Notes under the pieces: generated by a model
What the model saw: the letters and a program-made list of their open reading frames with translations, nothing else
Told to the model about the DNA's origin: nothing
Database searches by the model: none
NCBI GenBank assembly: GCA_002428985.1
Contig: DIYL01000034.1
Location: 168,534-232,533, forward strand
From: Anaerolineales bacterium UBA6055
Lineage (GTDB): Bacteria > Chloroflexota > Anaerolineae > Aggregatilineales > Phototrophicaceae
Length of the DNA: 64,000 bases
Reading direction: 5' to 3'
Part shown: positions 1 to 9,358 of the stretch, piece by piece
How positions within the stretch are numbered: the stretch's first letter is position 1
Layout: every line of letters begins with the position of its first letter
Position numbers and translations under genes: made by a program

Positions 1-28
1 TGGCTCAACACATGGCGAGTCATGATGT

Positions 29-58
29 TTGTCATGTAAAGTCGAAGTACGCTACAAT
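29..58 (+). promoter_or_regulatory. Candidate sigma70-type promoter for the first operon
   Basis: TTGTCA at 29-34 and TACAAT at 53-58 are separated by 18 nt and lie 27 nt before the first start codon, which has the strong ribosome site TAGGAGAT. This is a consensus-based guess only. Confidence 0.4.
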
Positions 59-84
59 CATCAAAAATTAATAGGAGATTATTT

Positions 85-1047
85 ATGGAAATTGCACCCA
101 ATATTCACCGGATTGAATGTACATTCCAAGGTACCCGCATGGCGTATGTTCACCTATTTGTCGGCGAATCAGCGTCGATGTTAGTTGACACATGCTGTGT
201 GCATAACCCAGAGCAAGATATTGTCCCATATATGGAAAGTATAGGGTTCGATCCCAAATCACTCACTTATATTCTGATCTCGCATAGTGACCTTGACCAT
301 CAAGGTGGAAACGCCCCGATGAAACGTATTGCTCCGCAAGCGATTATGATGTGTCATAATCTAGATCAACCGTGGATTGATAGTGCAGAAGAATTAATTG
401 TCAATCGCTATATGCAATGGGATGCACCACATGGTTATGAGACAACGCCCGAAGCCAAAGCCGACTTACACAGCACCATGGACTGTCTACCTGTCGATAT
501 GACACTTGAAGGTGGCGAACAATTCAATATGGGTGGGGGATGGTATATCGAAGCGGTTCATACTCCCGGTCACACATGGGGACATCTTGCTGTCTACGAT
601 CCAGTAAGTAAGACAATGGCAGCCGGAGAAGCCGCTCTATGGAACGCAATTCTAGATATTGATTGGAATCCCGTCTTACCACCAACCTATTGTTATGTCG
701 ATACATACCTCTCAACGCTGGAACGCTTGATGAGTATGGATATACAAGTTTATTCTCCGGCACATTGGCAAGTTCAAAGAGGTTCACAAGTTAATGAGTT
801 CTTGCGTGAAAGCCGGAATTATTGTTTGCATGTAGAAAAACATTTACTGGATTATGCTAGCACAATGGAATCATTCACCCTCAAACAGGCAATTGATGAT
901 GTCGGACCCAAAGTCTCGACGTGGGATGAATCAGGCAATGGTTTATTTACCTTTCCATTTAACGGAAACCTAGAACGCTTAACCCAACGTGGTTTACTAA
1001 CGCAATCTCGTAATGACGATAACATAATCATCTGGAGCAAATCATGA
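85..1047 (+). CDS. MBL-fold metallo-hydrolase
   Basis: Metallo-beta-lactamase superfamily hydrolase of 320 residues. The metal motif is H67-S-D69-L-D71-H72 followed by QGG. The usual second His of HxHxDH is Asp, somewhat like the HxExDH site of flavodiiron proteins. Later ligand regions are visible: HTPGHTWGH at 159-167, a GE in place of the usual GD near 181, and SPAHW with H227. There is no signal peptide, so it is probably cytoplasmic. The start has a clear TAGGAGAT ribosome site. The stop overlaps the next start by 4 nt (ATGA), so it is translationally coupled to the FAH-family gene. The substrate cannot be read from sequence; a lactone or thioester hydrolysed in a sugar-acid pathway would fit the neighbours. 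Confidence 0.85.
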   Translation: MEIAPNIHRIECTFQGTRMAYVHLFVGESASMLVDTCCVHNPEQDIVPYMESIGFDPKSLTYILISHSDLDHQGGNAPMKRIAPQAIMMCHNLDQPWIDSAEELIVNRYMQWDAPHGYETTPEAKADLHSTMDCLPVDMTLEGGEQFNMGGGWYIEAVHTPGHTWGHLAVYDPVSKTMAAGEAALWNAILDIDWNPVLPPTYCYVDTYLSTLERLMSMDIQVYSPAHWQVQRGSQVNEFLRESRNYCLHVEKHLLDYASTMESFTLKQAIDDVGPKVSTWDESGNGLFTFPFNGNLERLTQRGLLTQSRNDDNIIIWSKS

Positions 1048-1946
1048 GCGACGCACCTTTATTGATCCGCTATTTTCATCCTGACAATGATGAATGTGTC
1101 GGGCTATTGATGGATGATACAGTATATGATGTAACCCATCTGTTTCCGTTTATATCGGTCTGGTTACATACATCAGTCGGACGTGTTGACGAAGCGATTG
1201 AATCACTTATTGCCGCAGCATATGAATCACCACGGACGTTCCCCGCGATTTCACTAGATACAGAACCGGATAAAAACAGTGTGCACTGGTTGCCACCGAT
1301 GGATGAACAAGAAATCTGGGCGGCTGGCGTGACTTATATTCGTAGTCGTGAAGCCCGTCAAGAAGAAGCTGAAGATGGCGGTGATGTCTACGCGCGTGTG
1401 TATGATGCTGATCGCCCAGAAATATTCTTCAAAGCATCCGCCAAAAACACAGTCGGGCATCTTGATGCAGTCGGCATCCGTGAAGATTCGAAATGGAATG
1501 TGCCAGAACCTGAGCTCGGCTTAGTGATGAATAGCGCAATGGAAATGGTCGGGTTTACGATTGGTAACGATATGAGTAGTCGTGATATTGAAGGCGCAAA
1601 CCCCCTATATCTGCCACAGGCGAAGGTCTATACAGCATCCTGTGGACTTGGTCCGGGGATTTTGCTCAAGCCATCAAATGAGTGGCTGGACACCACAATT
1701 CATGTGACAATTACACGCGACGGCACCGATGAATTTACAGGATCGATTTCAACCTCACAAATCAAACGAACCATTCCTGAACTTATTGACTATCTTGGAC
1801 GGAGTAATAAATTCCCAGATGGTGCCATTCTACTGACAGGAACGGGTGTTGTCCCGGATGCAGATTTCACATTACAAGTTGGTGATGTCGTAAAAATCAC
1901 AATTGATGGTATCGGGACGTTACAAAACCGCGTCATTGAGGTGTGA
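1044..1946 (+). CDS. Fumarylacetoacetate hydrolase family protein, 2-keto-3-deoxy acid dehydratase-like
   Basis: A 300-residue FAH-family protein. The C-terminal FAH domain has the metal-binding E155-P-E157 pair, the GNDMSSRD segment at 174-181 and a YLPQAKVYTASCGLGPG stretch near 189-205. That stretch resembles 2-keto-3-deoxy-D-arabinonate dehydratases and related sugar-acid enzymes more than true fumarylacetoacetases. The likely role is dehydration or hydrolysis of a 2-keto-3-deoxy sugar acid; the precise substrate is inference. It overlaps the upstream MBL gene by 4 nt, and the M24-like gene starts 2 nt after its stop, so the three form one operon. Confidence 0.85.
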   Translation: MSDAPLLIRYFHPDNDECVGLLMDDTVYDVTHLFPFISVWLHTSVGRVDEAIESLIAAAYESPRTFPAISLDTEPDKNSVHWLPPMDEQEIWAAGVTYIRSREARQEEAEDGGDVYARVYDADRPEIFFKASAKNTVGHLDAVGIREDSKWNVPEPELGLVMNSAMEMVGFTIGNDMSSRDIEGANPLYLPQAKVYTASCGLGPGILLKPSNEWLDTTIHVTITRDGTDEFTGSISTSQIKRTIPELIDYLGRSNKFPDGAILLTGTGVVPDADFTLQVGDVVKITIDGIGTLQNRVIEV

Positions 1947-1947
1947 T

Positions 1948-3345
1948 ATGGTGAGTCAAGTTGAACTGGCAGAACTCTCGCTCCCACATTTTGGATTGCC
2001 GACAGTCCAGCCAGAAATTCCAACAGAGACATATCAAGCGCGGATTGATTCTGCACTCGAAAAAGCAAACAGGGCAGGGCATGATGTGCTAGTCGTCTAT
2101 GGCGATCGTGAACATTCCGCCAATCTTGCCTATCTGACAGGGTATGATCCACGGTTCGAGGAAGCCTTGCTCGTCCTTAAGCCTGATGCGAAACCTGTGC
2201 TTCTTGTTGGTAACGAAGGCATGGGTTATGCTGAAATGATGCAACTCGATGTCGAAAAAGTCCTCTATCAGACGTTCAGTTTGCTCGGTCAGCCACGTGG
2301 GAAAAGCCCAATGCTGGCGGACATACTGCGTGGTGCTAGCTTAGTTGGCGGTCAGCAAATTGGGGTTGTCGGATGGAAGGCATTCGATGAACGGGAGTCA
2401 CAAGATCCTGCTCACACATTAGAAATCCCAGCGTTTATTGTCGATGTCCTGACAGATATTGTCGGTGATCGTCAAAAACTAGTGAACGCAACCGCACTGT
2501 TTATGAACCCAGCAGATGGTTTGCGTGCAATTAACGATATTGACCAACTGGCATATTTTGAATTTGCTGCAACCTACACATCACAGGCACTACGCAATGT
2601 TTTGTTTGGCGTAAAAGCCGGCATGACTGAATTTGAAGCTGTCGCACTGATGAACCAAACAGGGTTGCCCCTATCCTGCCATCTTATGCTATCAAGTGGT
2701 GAGCGCGCAGGTCTTGGTTTACCCAGCCCATCCCTTAAAACTATGAAACTCGGTGAACCGACTACCATGGCATATGGCGTATGGGGAGCACTTAATGCAC
2801 GAGGTGGGTGGCTTGCACGTGACGCAAACGACCTGCCCGAGGGCGTTCAGGATTATGTGGATAAGCTAGTTAAGCCATACTTCCATGCTATTGCAGAATG
2901 GTACGAAGCTGTGGAAATTGGTGTTACAGGTGGTGAATTATATGCGATCATCCAGAAACACCTCGGCGACCCATTCTTTGGTATCGGACTCAATCCGGGT
3001 CACTTGATTCATCTGGACGAATGGGTGCATTCACCGATTTACGAAAACTCGGAGATGACCTTACAATCCGGCATGGCGATCCAAGTTGATTTGATTCCTG
3101 CGACGCATTCACCGTATCATACGACAAATATCGAAGATGGCATTTTGCTTGCAGACGAAGCAACCCGTACAGAACTATCGCAGAGGTATCCATCTGCGTG
3201 GGAACGTATTGAGCATCGCCGAGCATATATGCAAAATACACTAGGCATTTCACTCAAACCTGAGGTTTTGCCATTGTCAAATATCCCAGCATATCTGCCA
3301 CCATTTTGGCTATCACCACATATGGCAATGCGTGTCGTCAAATAG
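1948..3345 (+). CDS. M24 (creatinase/Xaa-Pro peptidase) family protein, probably altered metal site
   Basis: 465 residues with a creatinase-like N-terminal domain (YLTGYDPRFEEALLVL) and an M24 pita-bread C-terminal domain (NPGHLIHLDEW, then an IEDGILL segment). The start at 1948 is preferred to the upstream in-frame ATG at 1903 because GAGGTG at 1938-1943 gives a ribosome site and the longer form would overlap the previous gene by 44 nt. The His of the GxxPGH motif and the last Glu are present. The two Asp ligands expected before it are replaced in the GEPTTMAYGVWGAL region, and the penultimate Glu is Asp (QVDLIP). It may therefore be a non-peptidase or a catalytically dead member. It is the third gene of the operon from 85 and converges on the VOC gene with a 3-nt gap. 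Confidence 0.8.
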   Translation: MVSQVELAELSLPHFGLPTVQPEIPTETYQARIDSALEKANRAGHDVLVVYGDREHSANLAYLTGYDPRFEEALLVLKPDAKPVLLVGNEGMGYAEMMQLDVEKVLYQTFSLLGQPRGKSPMLADILRGASLVGGQQIGVVGWKAFDERESQDPAHTLEIPAFIVDVLTDIVGDRQKLVNATALFMNPADGLRAINDIDQLAYFEFAATYTSQALRNVLFGVKAGMTEFEAVALMNQTGLPLSCHLMLSSGERAGLGLPSPSLKTMKLGEPTTMAYGVWGALNARGGWLARDANDLPEGVQDYVDKLVKPYFHAIAEWYEAVEIGVTGGELYAIIQKHLGDPFFGIGLNPGHLIHLDEWVHSPIYENSEMTLQSGMAIQVDLIPATHSPYHTTNIEDGILLADEATRTELSQRYPSAWERIEHRRAYMQNTLGISLKPEVLPLSNIPAYLPPFWLSPHMAMRVVK

Positions 3346-3348
3346 TGC

Positions 3349-3702
3349 TTAAACAGTGACCTCCCATGCAATGCCATCGGGGTCGCTGATGACAAAGAAT
3401 GGTTCTTCATCTGAGTATGGCTTTATAAATGGCACCTTATGCTCACTAAAATAATCGGCAGCGGCTTTTAGGTCCTGCACATATAGATCCATCGACATTT
3501 GTGGTAATTCGCCATAAGGTCGAGGATCTGTTTTTGTCTTGGCAGTCGGTAGGAGTAGAAACTTAAACTTACCCGCAGACAAATGATAAAATCCATATTC
3601 ATCCACTTGTGCATCAAATCCTAAAATTTCGCGATAGAACTTGAGCGATGCATCTAAATCCGAACAGGTGATATTGACTTCGCCAGGTGTAAAATTCATC
3701 AT
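3349..3702 (-). CDS. VOC superfamily (glyoxalase/bleomycin-resistance fold) protein
   Basis: A 117-residue single-domain VOC protein. It opens with a VNITCSDLDASLKFYREILGF segment typical of the fold and closes with FFVISDPDGIAWEVTV, where the last Glu is a usual metal ligand. Two such beta-alpha-beta-beta-beta units are expected. The ribosome site GGGAGA precedes tandem ATGs; the first is used here. It converges with the M24-like gene. The family includes lactoylglutathione lyase, dioxygenases and binding proteins, and the specific reaction cannot be assigned. Confidence 0.75.
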   Translation of the reverse strand: MMNFTPGEVNITCSDLDASLKFYREILGFDAQVDEYGFYHLSAGKFKFLLLPTAKTKTDPRPYGELPQMSMDLYVQDLKAAADYFSEHKVPFIKPYSDEEPFFVISDPDGIAWEVTV

Positions 3703-3950
3703 GTATCTCCCTTACATGCAGACCAAAATGCAGTGTGTCATTTGTATTTAGAATATCACAACGTATCCTAGAATCAATCAAACGCAATCCAATACCATAT
3801 CTATTCATTCCAAGTCAGTATATGATTTTGCGAATCCACTTCACCTAATGTTATCATTCATCCATAAGTTGATTCATGTAAACAACAGATTATTGCCACA
3901 ACGTATTTTAGCTAAATTCTTTACTTATTGAATAATTTTAGAGGGATGAT

Positions 3951-5150
3951 ATGAAGATTACAGCAATCGAAACACTCCAATGGAAAGAATTTCCGCGCTT
4001 AATGGTTGTCCGTGTCCATACAGATAGTGGAATCATCGGGTTAGGCGAAACAGTTGACAAAATTCCCGGTGCAAAAGGAGCGATTCATGGCACAGTTGCA
4101 CCACTTGTCCTCGGTCAAGACCCACTCGACATTGAAGGTGTCTGGCGGTTTGTGATGGATAACATCATGTATCACGGTTACGCTGGAGCAGAAACACGCG
4201 CGCTATCGGCTGTGGAAGTTGCCCTATGGGACATCATGGGTAAATATTATGGTGCGCCACTTTATCACTTACTTGGTGGTAAAACCCGCGACGAAGTCCC
4301 GACTTATAATACGTGCATTGGTTTTGGTGACTATCAAGATTATCAACTGTGGCACAATGATGCAGGCAAACTCGCCCGAAGCCTAATAGATGATGGCATT
4401 TATGCTATGAAGATTTGGCCCTTTGATCAATTCAGTGAACGGACATTCGGTCAACGTATTTCACTCGCTGACATCGAAAAAGGTCTAGAACCTGTCAAAC
4501 AAATCCGCGATGCCGTTGGCGATCAAATGGATATTGGGATTGAATGTCACTTCCGGTGGAATCGTGTGAGCATGGAGCGTATTGCCCGCGCTCTCGAACC
4601 CTATAATATTATGTTTCTTGAAGATGTCCTGCCAGCTGTCTATCCAGATGAAATCAAAGCCTTATCTCAAAGCACAACCATACCTGTAATCGGCTCCGAA
4701 CTACTCATAACCCGTTGGCAAATGCGTGAATGGCTAGAAAAACATGTCTCGCAAATTGTCATGACCGACCCGGTATGGAATGGTGGGATTGCTGAAACCC
4801 GCAAAATCGCCAACCTTGCCGAGACATTTGGTGTACCGCTTGTTCTACACAATGTCGCGAGTTCAATTTGCCATGCGGTGTGTATGCACCTTGGCGCGCA
4901 CATCCCGAATCTATATTTTGTCGAATCTGTACGTGCCTTCTATAAGAGCTATTTTGATGTACTCACCGACTTCGTACCGACAGTCACAGATGGACACCTC
5001 GATATCCCGCAAGGACCAGGACTTGGGGTGAATCTTCTCGACTCTGCACTTGAGCGGAATGATCTTATTCGTCAAATATCGGAAGGGGATGGTCTAGCTG
5101 GTGGTCGGCGTGCAATGGGAGATCATTGGGCTGTCGAGGACATTCGTTAA
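3951..5150 (+). CDS. Enolase-superfamily (mandelate racemase/muconate lactonizing) sugar-acid dehydratase
   Basis: 399 residues with the N-terminal capping domain and a C-terminal barrel of the MR/MLE type. Visible catalytic elements are K154 in YAMKIWPFDQF, metal ligands E198 (GIECH), E224 (FLEDVLP) and E250 (GSELL), and H300 in VLHN with D273 as possible dyad partner. These fit acid-sugar dehydratases that yield a 2-keto-3-deoxy acid, a product that the FAH-family protein at 1044 could accept. It has its own ribosome site (AGAGGGAT) and is followed by a terminator hairpin. Substrate specificity is not deducible. Confidence 0.85.
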   Translation: MKITAIETLQWKEFPRLMVVRVHTDSGIIGLGETVDKIPGAKGAIHGTVAPLVLGQDPLDIEGVWRFVMDNIMYHGYAGAETRALSAVEVALWDIMGKYYGAPLYHLLGGKTRDEVPTYNTCIGFGDYQDYQLWHNDAGKLARSLIDDGIYAMKIWPFDQFSERTFGQRISLADIEKGLEPVKQIRDAVGDQMDIGIECHFRWNRVSMERIARALEPYNIMFLEDVLPAVYPDEIKALSQSTTIPVIGSELLITRWQMREWLEKHVSQIVMTDPVWNGGIAETRKIANLAETFGVPLVLHNVASSICHAVCMHLGAHIPNLYFVESVRAFYKSYFDVLTDFVPTVTDGHLDIPQGPGLGVNLLDSALERNDLIRQISEGDGLAGGRRAMGDHWAVEDIR

Positions 5151-5186
5151 GTGATTTAATTTTCAATCCAATACTATTGAATTTGA

Positions 5187-5228
5187 AGCCCAACCAGTAC
5201 GATAATTTATCGTTGGCTGGGCTTTTTC
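5187..5228 (+). terminator. Rho-independent terminator after the enolase-superfamily gene
   Basis: AGCCCAACCA at 5187-5196 pairs with TGGCTGGGCT at 5214-5223 with one wobble, the inner ACGATA/TATCGT extends the stem, and a T tract follows at 5222-5226. It lies 36 nt after the stop at 5150, between converging genes. Confidence 0.75.
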
Positions 5229-5278
5229 ATTACCGACAAATTTGTCAGTCTTCTAAGTTTATTCAAAAATATGACCAA

Positions 5279-6469
5279 CTAACCTAATATCGGACGGATA
5301 TTCTGTCCAAATCGGATCATATGTTTAAACACAACATTTTCAACATCAGTTGCTTGGTTAATAAAAATATCATCCCAAATTCTTGCCATCGTATCCATCA
5401 GATGGTGTTCCACCGTCGTCCACTGTGGTAAAGGCGGATAAGATCGTCCTATTTGAATGGCGGTATTGATTGTCCATAAAAACTCATCTTGTTGATAAGC
5501 CTCATCATTCTGTATGTTGGTTTGCGTTGGCATCAATCCAATAATCTTACTCATCTTATGATGAACATCGGGCGATAAGAAAGCCTTTAGGAACGCTATC
5601 CCCTGTTTCTTTTGTTCCACATCAGCATGATTCCACATTACCAAATGTTGCGTGCCAACAAATGGTACCCCCGGTGGTAAGGTCACTCCTATCCGGCTCA
5701 TAAGATGCTCAGGTAATCTACGTTTTAGTTCATAATACATCCGAGTCCCGCCCATCATTAACGCAGCCTCTCGATTTGCAAAAAAAGCTGTCATCTGGGC
5801 AGGGGATGTTCGGCTAAATTCAGGAATGTAACGATACAAGTTGAAGTAATGAGTAACCGCTTGTATTGCTTTAATATCAAGCAAGTGAATTTGGCGTCCA
5901 TCTTCGCTAATGATGTCAGTATTACTCCCCCAAATCCAACTCGCAAGTTGATGAAGGCTAGCAGGGTTTTTTACTGTACTCACAGCCCATGGATAACGAA
6001 GAATTTTCTGGGAGATTTTTGATAACGAATGTTCAAAACTGTTGACAGATGCAAACTCAATGGTTGGATCAACACCAGCATCCTCAATCATATCTTGCCA
6101 ATAGTATAAGACTTGGCTATCTGATAACCATGGAATTGCATAAACACCCCGCCACGTAGAATTTGTGCCAAACTGCCATCCAGAAAAATTATGAAAATCC
6201 CCAATTTGCTCAATATCTTCTTCTGTAAAACTATAAAGTACATCTTGCTCCACAAAATCTGCAAGCCATGTAGATCCAATTTCAGAGATAACAATATCTG
6301 ATTTGTGTTGAGCTAGTGATTTTAATTTATCCCATAAATCAACCCACTCAATCACATCTACAGACATGTCAAAATCCAAAGGTTGTACCATTTGTTGTAC
6401 TAATTGATTAACAGACCGATTTTTAGTTGCATCCCAGTTGCGAGCAAGAGAAATTGGTAACTGATTCAT
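5279..6469 (-). CDS. Family 1 extracellular solute-binding-like protein without signal peptide
   Basis: About 396 residues with the layout of sugar ABC binding proteins: an early region with a LADFVEQDVLYSF stretch, a WRGVYAIPWLSDSQVLYYWQDM hinge-like segment, FFANREAALMMGGTRMYYEL, and a C-terminal LMPTQTNIQNDEAY region. There is no hydrophobic leader or lipobox. A TAA stop sits directly before the first ATG, so no signal peptide was missed. The start at 6469 is favoured over 6481 because GGAAAG lies just upstream of it. No permease gene is adjacent. It may be a cytoplasmic ligand sensor, a decayed transporter part, or exported by another route. Confidence 0.7.
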   Translation of the reverse strand: MNQLPISLARNWDATKNRSVNQLVQQMVQPLDFDMSVDVIEWVDLWDKLKSLAQHKSDIVISEIGSTWLADFVEQDVLYSFTEEDIEQIGDFHNFSGWQFGTNSTWRGVYAIPWLSDSQVLYYWQDMIEDAGVDPTIEFASVNSFEHSLSKISQKILRYPWAVSTVKNPASLHQLASWIWGSNTDIISEDGRQIHLLDIKAIQAVTHYFNLYRYIPEFSRTSPAQMTAFFANREAALMMGGTRMYYELKRRLPEHLMSRIGVTLPPGVPFVGTQHLVMWNHADVEQKKQGIAFLKAFLSPDVHHKMSKIIGLMPTQTNIQNDEAYQQDEFLWTINTAIQIGRSYPPLPQWTTVEHHLMDTMARIWDDIFINQATDVENVVFKHMIRFGQNIRPILG

Positions 6470-6664
6470 AGATCTTTCCATTTACAAACGCTAAACAAAC
6501 TTATTGGACTCATCATATCAGACTACGATCTTTATTTCACTTAAAGTATGCCCTGAGCATCATGAGTTTATGAGCATTCGCATAACACTTACACAAACTT
6601 CACCCATTCCAAGACAATTTATCGGATAATGTGTGAAATAAAGATTCACAAGAATTTCTAACTC

Positions 6665-7831
6665 ATGACTCGACTACTTATCAAACTCCTTGCAGTTTTT
6701 ACTATATTTGCAATTTGCATCACATTTGTAATGGGGCAACTCGCACAATCCAAAGCTGATTACACGCTAGCTTTTGTATCGCGTGCAGATAACAATCGTG
6801 AGATTTGGCTAGTTGACACAGACACGCAAATTCTCCTTAACCTGAGCCGTCATGCAGAAGATGATTATGCACCGACATGGTCACCGGATGGTAGTCAACT
6901 TGCGTTTGTCTCTGAGCGTGACAACAATAGTGAAGTCTATACATATAATCCCACCACTGGGCAACTAGCAAACATCAGCAATAACCCTGCACGAGATAAT
7001 TCACCACAATGGCTGAATACAGGAGAGTCCCTTATATTTGTTTCGAGGCGTAATGGATCCGGAGCAGAGGTTCATATTATTGATCTAAACACTGGAGAGA
7101 TGCAAAATGTCAGCCGTTATCCTGGAGATGATTTTGCGCCCATTCCTGTACCCAGTGCCGCCGATAACACATCACTCGTTTTATACACGTCAAACCGCGA
7201 AGGCAATATAGAAACCTTCATTCGAGATATCGTCAGCGGACGAGCAATCAATGTTAGTAGACATCCAGCAGACGATTATCAACCGCATTGGTCATTTGAC
7301 GGCACTTATGTTTCATTTGAATCAACACGCGCCAATGGTATAGAAACATATATTTACAATATTGATGATGAAACGCTGTTTAATCTTGGTCTAGAAGATG
7401 CTGACGACTATGCTGTGGATTGGTCGCCAATGGACGATGTTATTGTATTCGAGTCAACATACAGTAGTGATGCCGACATTTATCTATATGAGCTCGCAAC
7501 AGACACATACACGAACCTCAGTAATCGGGATGACCATGACAAAAATCCCCTGTGGTCACCAGATGGCAAACATATCATCTATGTATCGTATACCGATGGG
7601 GCAGGTGACATCACACTATATACTCGGGAAACGGGTGAAATACGAAATCTGACACAAAACAACCTCGACAACTTTGATCCAATTTGGTCGCCTGATAGTC
7701 AGCAGATTGCCTTTATTGCTCGCGATACAAATGGATCAAGACTAGCGATGATCAGTATTAATGGTGGTGATGTCCGTTATTTAGCGCCATATCATGACGC
7801 AATTGACACATTAATCTGGAAACCCAAATAA
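6665..7831 (+). CDS. TolB-like beta-propeller protein, membrane-anchored or secreted
   Basis: 388 residues. An N-terminal hydrophobic segment (about residues 4-24) forms a signal peptide or anchor. The remainder consists of repeated units of about 43 residues with the motif NLS-x-DD-x-P-x-WSPDG-x-x-(I/L)-x-F-x-S, giving about seven blades of the TolB C-terminal/WD40-like PD40 type. It probably lies outside the membrane and binds protein or polysaccharide. No Tol-Pal genes are adjacent, so a TolB role in that complex is unlikely. No convincing ribosome site is seen before the ATG. It stands alone between the binding-like protein and the ABC operon. Confidence 0.8.
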   Translation: MTRLLIKLLAVFTIFAICITFVMGQLAQSKADYTLAFVSRADNNREIWLVDTDTQILLNLSRHAEDDYAPTWSPDGSQLAFVSERDNNSEVYTYNPTTGQLANISNNPARDNSPQWLNTGESLIFVSRRNGSGAEVHIIDLNTGEMQNVSRYPGDDFAPIPVPSAADNTSLVLYTSNREGNIETFIRDIVSGRAINVSRHPADDYQPHWSFDGTYVSFESTRANGIETYIYNIDDETLFNLGLEDADDYAVDWSPMDDVIVFESTYSSDADIYLYELATDTYTNLSNRDDHDKNPLWSPDGKHIIYVSYTDGAGDITLYTRETGEIRNLTQNNLDNFDPIWSPDSQQIAFIARDTNGSRLAMISINGGDVRYLAPYHDAIDTLIWKPK

Positions 7832-7999
7832 CGATTTGTCTACGTTACTCAAGCACAAGCAATTCTTAATACATAATTTATGACAATTAGGTATCTTTTT
7901 TCGCATTTATCATTATAATATGAGCGTGACATGAGAAATGACAAACTTGTGACAAATCACTGCCAAAAATTGCTGATTGTATAGATATTTGCTATATTG

Positions 8000-8028
8000 T
8001 TGACAGATTTGGTATTGCGCAGTATATT
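8000..8028 (+). promoter_or_regulatory. Sigma70-type promoter for the ABC importer operon
   Basis: TTGACA at 8000-8005 and TATATT at 8023-8028 are separated by exactly 17 nt. An extra TATAAT occurs at 8034-8039. The mRNA leader would be about 180 nt. Confidence 0.55.
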
Positions 8029-8152
8029 TTGCATATAATATATCATATCTGATTACATATTTTGGGGGCATCACATACTCTTGGTAGCAAACAACTTCTA
8101 GTTTGTTGTATGTTGATAATAATGTTTTTTCCAAACCCCATACTTAATTTTG

Positions 8153-8178
8153 GTCTCAACAGGTGTATCACCTGAGAC
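8153..8178 (+). promoter_or_regulatory. Stem-loop in the leader of the ABC importer mRNA
   Basis: GTCTC (8153-8157) pairs with GAGAC (8174-8178), and inside it AGGTG (8161-8165) pairs with CACCT (8169-8173), leaving a 3-nt bulge and a 3-nt loop. It lies 36 nt before the start codon and just ahead of the GGAGGA ribosome site. It could be a small regulatory or stabilising hairpin. Confidence 0.45.
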
Positions 8179-8214
8179 GTTGTTTACAAAAATTTTTATT
8201 GGAGGAATCTCAAT

Positions 8215-9201
8215 ATGAGAAAGTTGTTACGTTCTATCCCTGTTCTACTGTTAGCAGTTGGTACAATGATCGCAAGTATCGGCGGTGTTGGAGCACAAGA
8301 CCAACTCGTTTTCAGTATGGTTAGTCATGGTGGTGTTGGTAACCCATTCTGGATCGTTGTTATCAAAGGTATGGAAGATGCATGTTCACTTCTAGAAGCT
8401 GACTGTGCATGGCTTGCAGACCCCGTTGATAACGTAGACGATATGGCTGGCTACTGGGATGATGCACTTGCTCGTGATAACGATGGTATCGGTACAACCG
8501 TTCCAAACCCAGAAGTTATTCGCGATGGCGTTAACCGTGCAGCAGAAGCAGGACTTCCTGTTATTGTCTTCAACACGGCAGACCCCAACGCTGGAACACC
8601 TGATGCACTCCCGACACTCTTCTACATTGGCGCAAACGAATTCCTCGGTGGACGTTCCAACGCACAAGCTGTTCTAGCAGCAGCAGATGCAGCTGGTACA
8701 GAAATCACAAAAGGTGTTTGCCCAATCCAAGAAGTTGGACACAGTGGTCTAGAAGCACGTTGTGCTGGTGTTCGTAGTGTCTTCGAAGAAGCTGGTATCC
8801 CACTTGACGGTTTGACAATCAACAATGATGTCACCGAATCAGCTGGTATCCTTGCTGACTACTTCAGCGCTAACGAAGATGCAAACGCAGCATTCATGCT
8901 TGGTCCAAACCCATCAAGCTCCCTCAACCTTTACATCCAAGAAAATGGTGTAGCAGTTGGTGACTTGTTCGCGACCACCCATGACACAAGCTCCGAAATC
9001 TACGAAATGATCCAAGAAGGTTACTTGATCCAAGCAATCGATCAACAACCATACTTGCAAGGTTTCGAAACCATCATGTGGCTCTACCTCAACAGCCAAT
9101 TCGCATTGGCACCAGGTGGTGACATTCTGACTGGTCCTGGCGTTATTGACACCAGTAATGTTGATGCAATCATCGAATTGACAGCAGCAGGCTATCGTTA
9201 A
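8215..9201 (+). CDS. Sugar ABC transporter substrate-binding protein (ribose/inositol type)
   Basis: 328 residues. Residues 1-27 are a signal peptide ending in GVGAQ, so the protein is exported. The mature part has the periplasmic binding protein type I (RbsB-like) layout: QLVFSMVSHGGVGNPFW, a GIGTTVPNPEVI segment, AGLPVIVFNTADP and a repeated Rossmann-like pattern. The ligand is probably a sugar or polyol. The start has a strong GGAGGA site. The codon usage is more regular than in neighbouring genes, as expected of an abundant binding protein. It is first in the importer operon and precedes the permease and ATPase. Confidence 0.9.
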   Translation: MRKLLRSIPVLLLAVGTMIASIGGVGAQDQLVFSMVSHGGVGNPFWIVVIKGMEDACSLLEADCAWLADPVDNVDDMAGYWDDALARDNDGIGTTVPNPEVIRDGVNRAAEAGLPVIVFNTADPNAGTPDALPTLFYIGANEFLGGRSNAQAVLAAADAAGTEITKGVCPIQEVGHSGLEARCAGVRSVFEEAGIPLDGLTINNDVTESAGILADYFSANEDANAAFMLGPNPSSSLNLYIQENGVAVGDLFATTHDTSSEIYEMIQEGYLIQAIDQQPYLQGFETIMWLYLNSQFALAPGGDILTGPGVIDTSNVDAIIELTAAGYR

Positions 9202-9358
9202 ACCGAACTTCGGTACAAAAATGGGTGGGGCAAATGTTCCACTCATTCCCCTTTTCCTCAATAGTAAATTATATACACAGCTTTGCCACCTTAGTTGTAT
9301 AACGTTTTACTTAGCTAAATCGTAGAAATTGATATATCAAAGTTATTGAGAAACATAT

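Larger units (their letters stand above)
7832..8214. other. Long 5' region before the ABC importer
   Basis: 383 nt of AT-rich non-coding DNA. It holds a well-spaced promoter (8000-8028), a second TATAAT at 8034-8039, and a stem-loop at 8153-8178. No coding sequence is supported. Confidence 0.6.

Noticed and set aside
8034..8039. TATAAT as main -10 box of the importer promoter
   Set aside because: It lies 28 nt from the TTGACA, too far; TATATT at 8023 gives 17 nt and was preferred.
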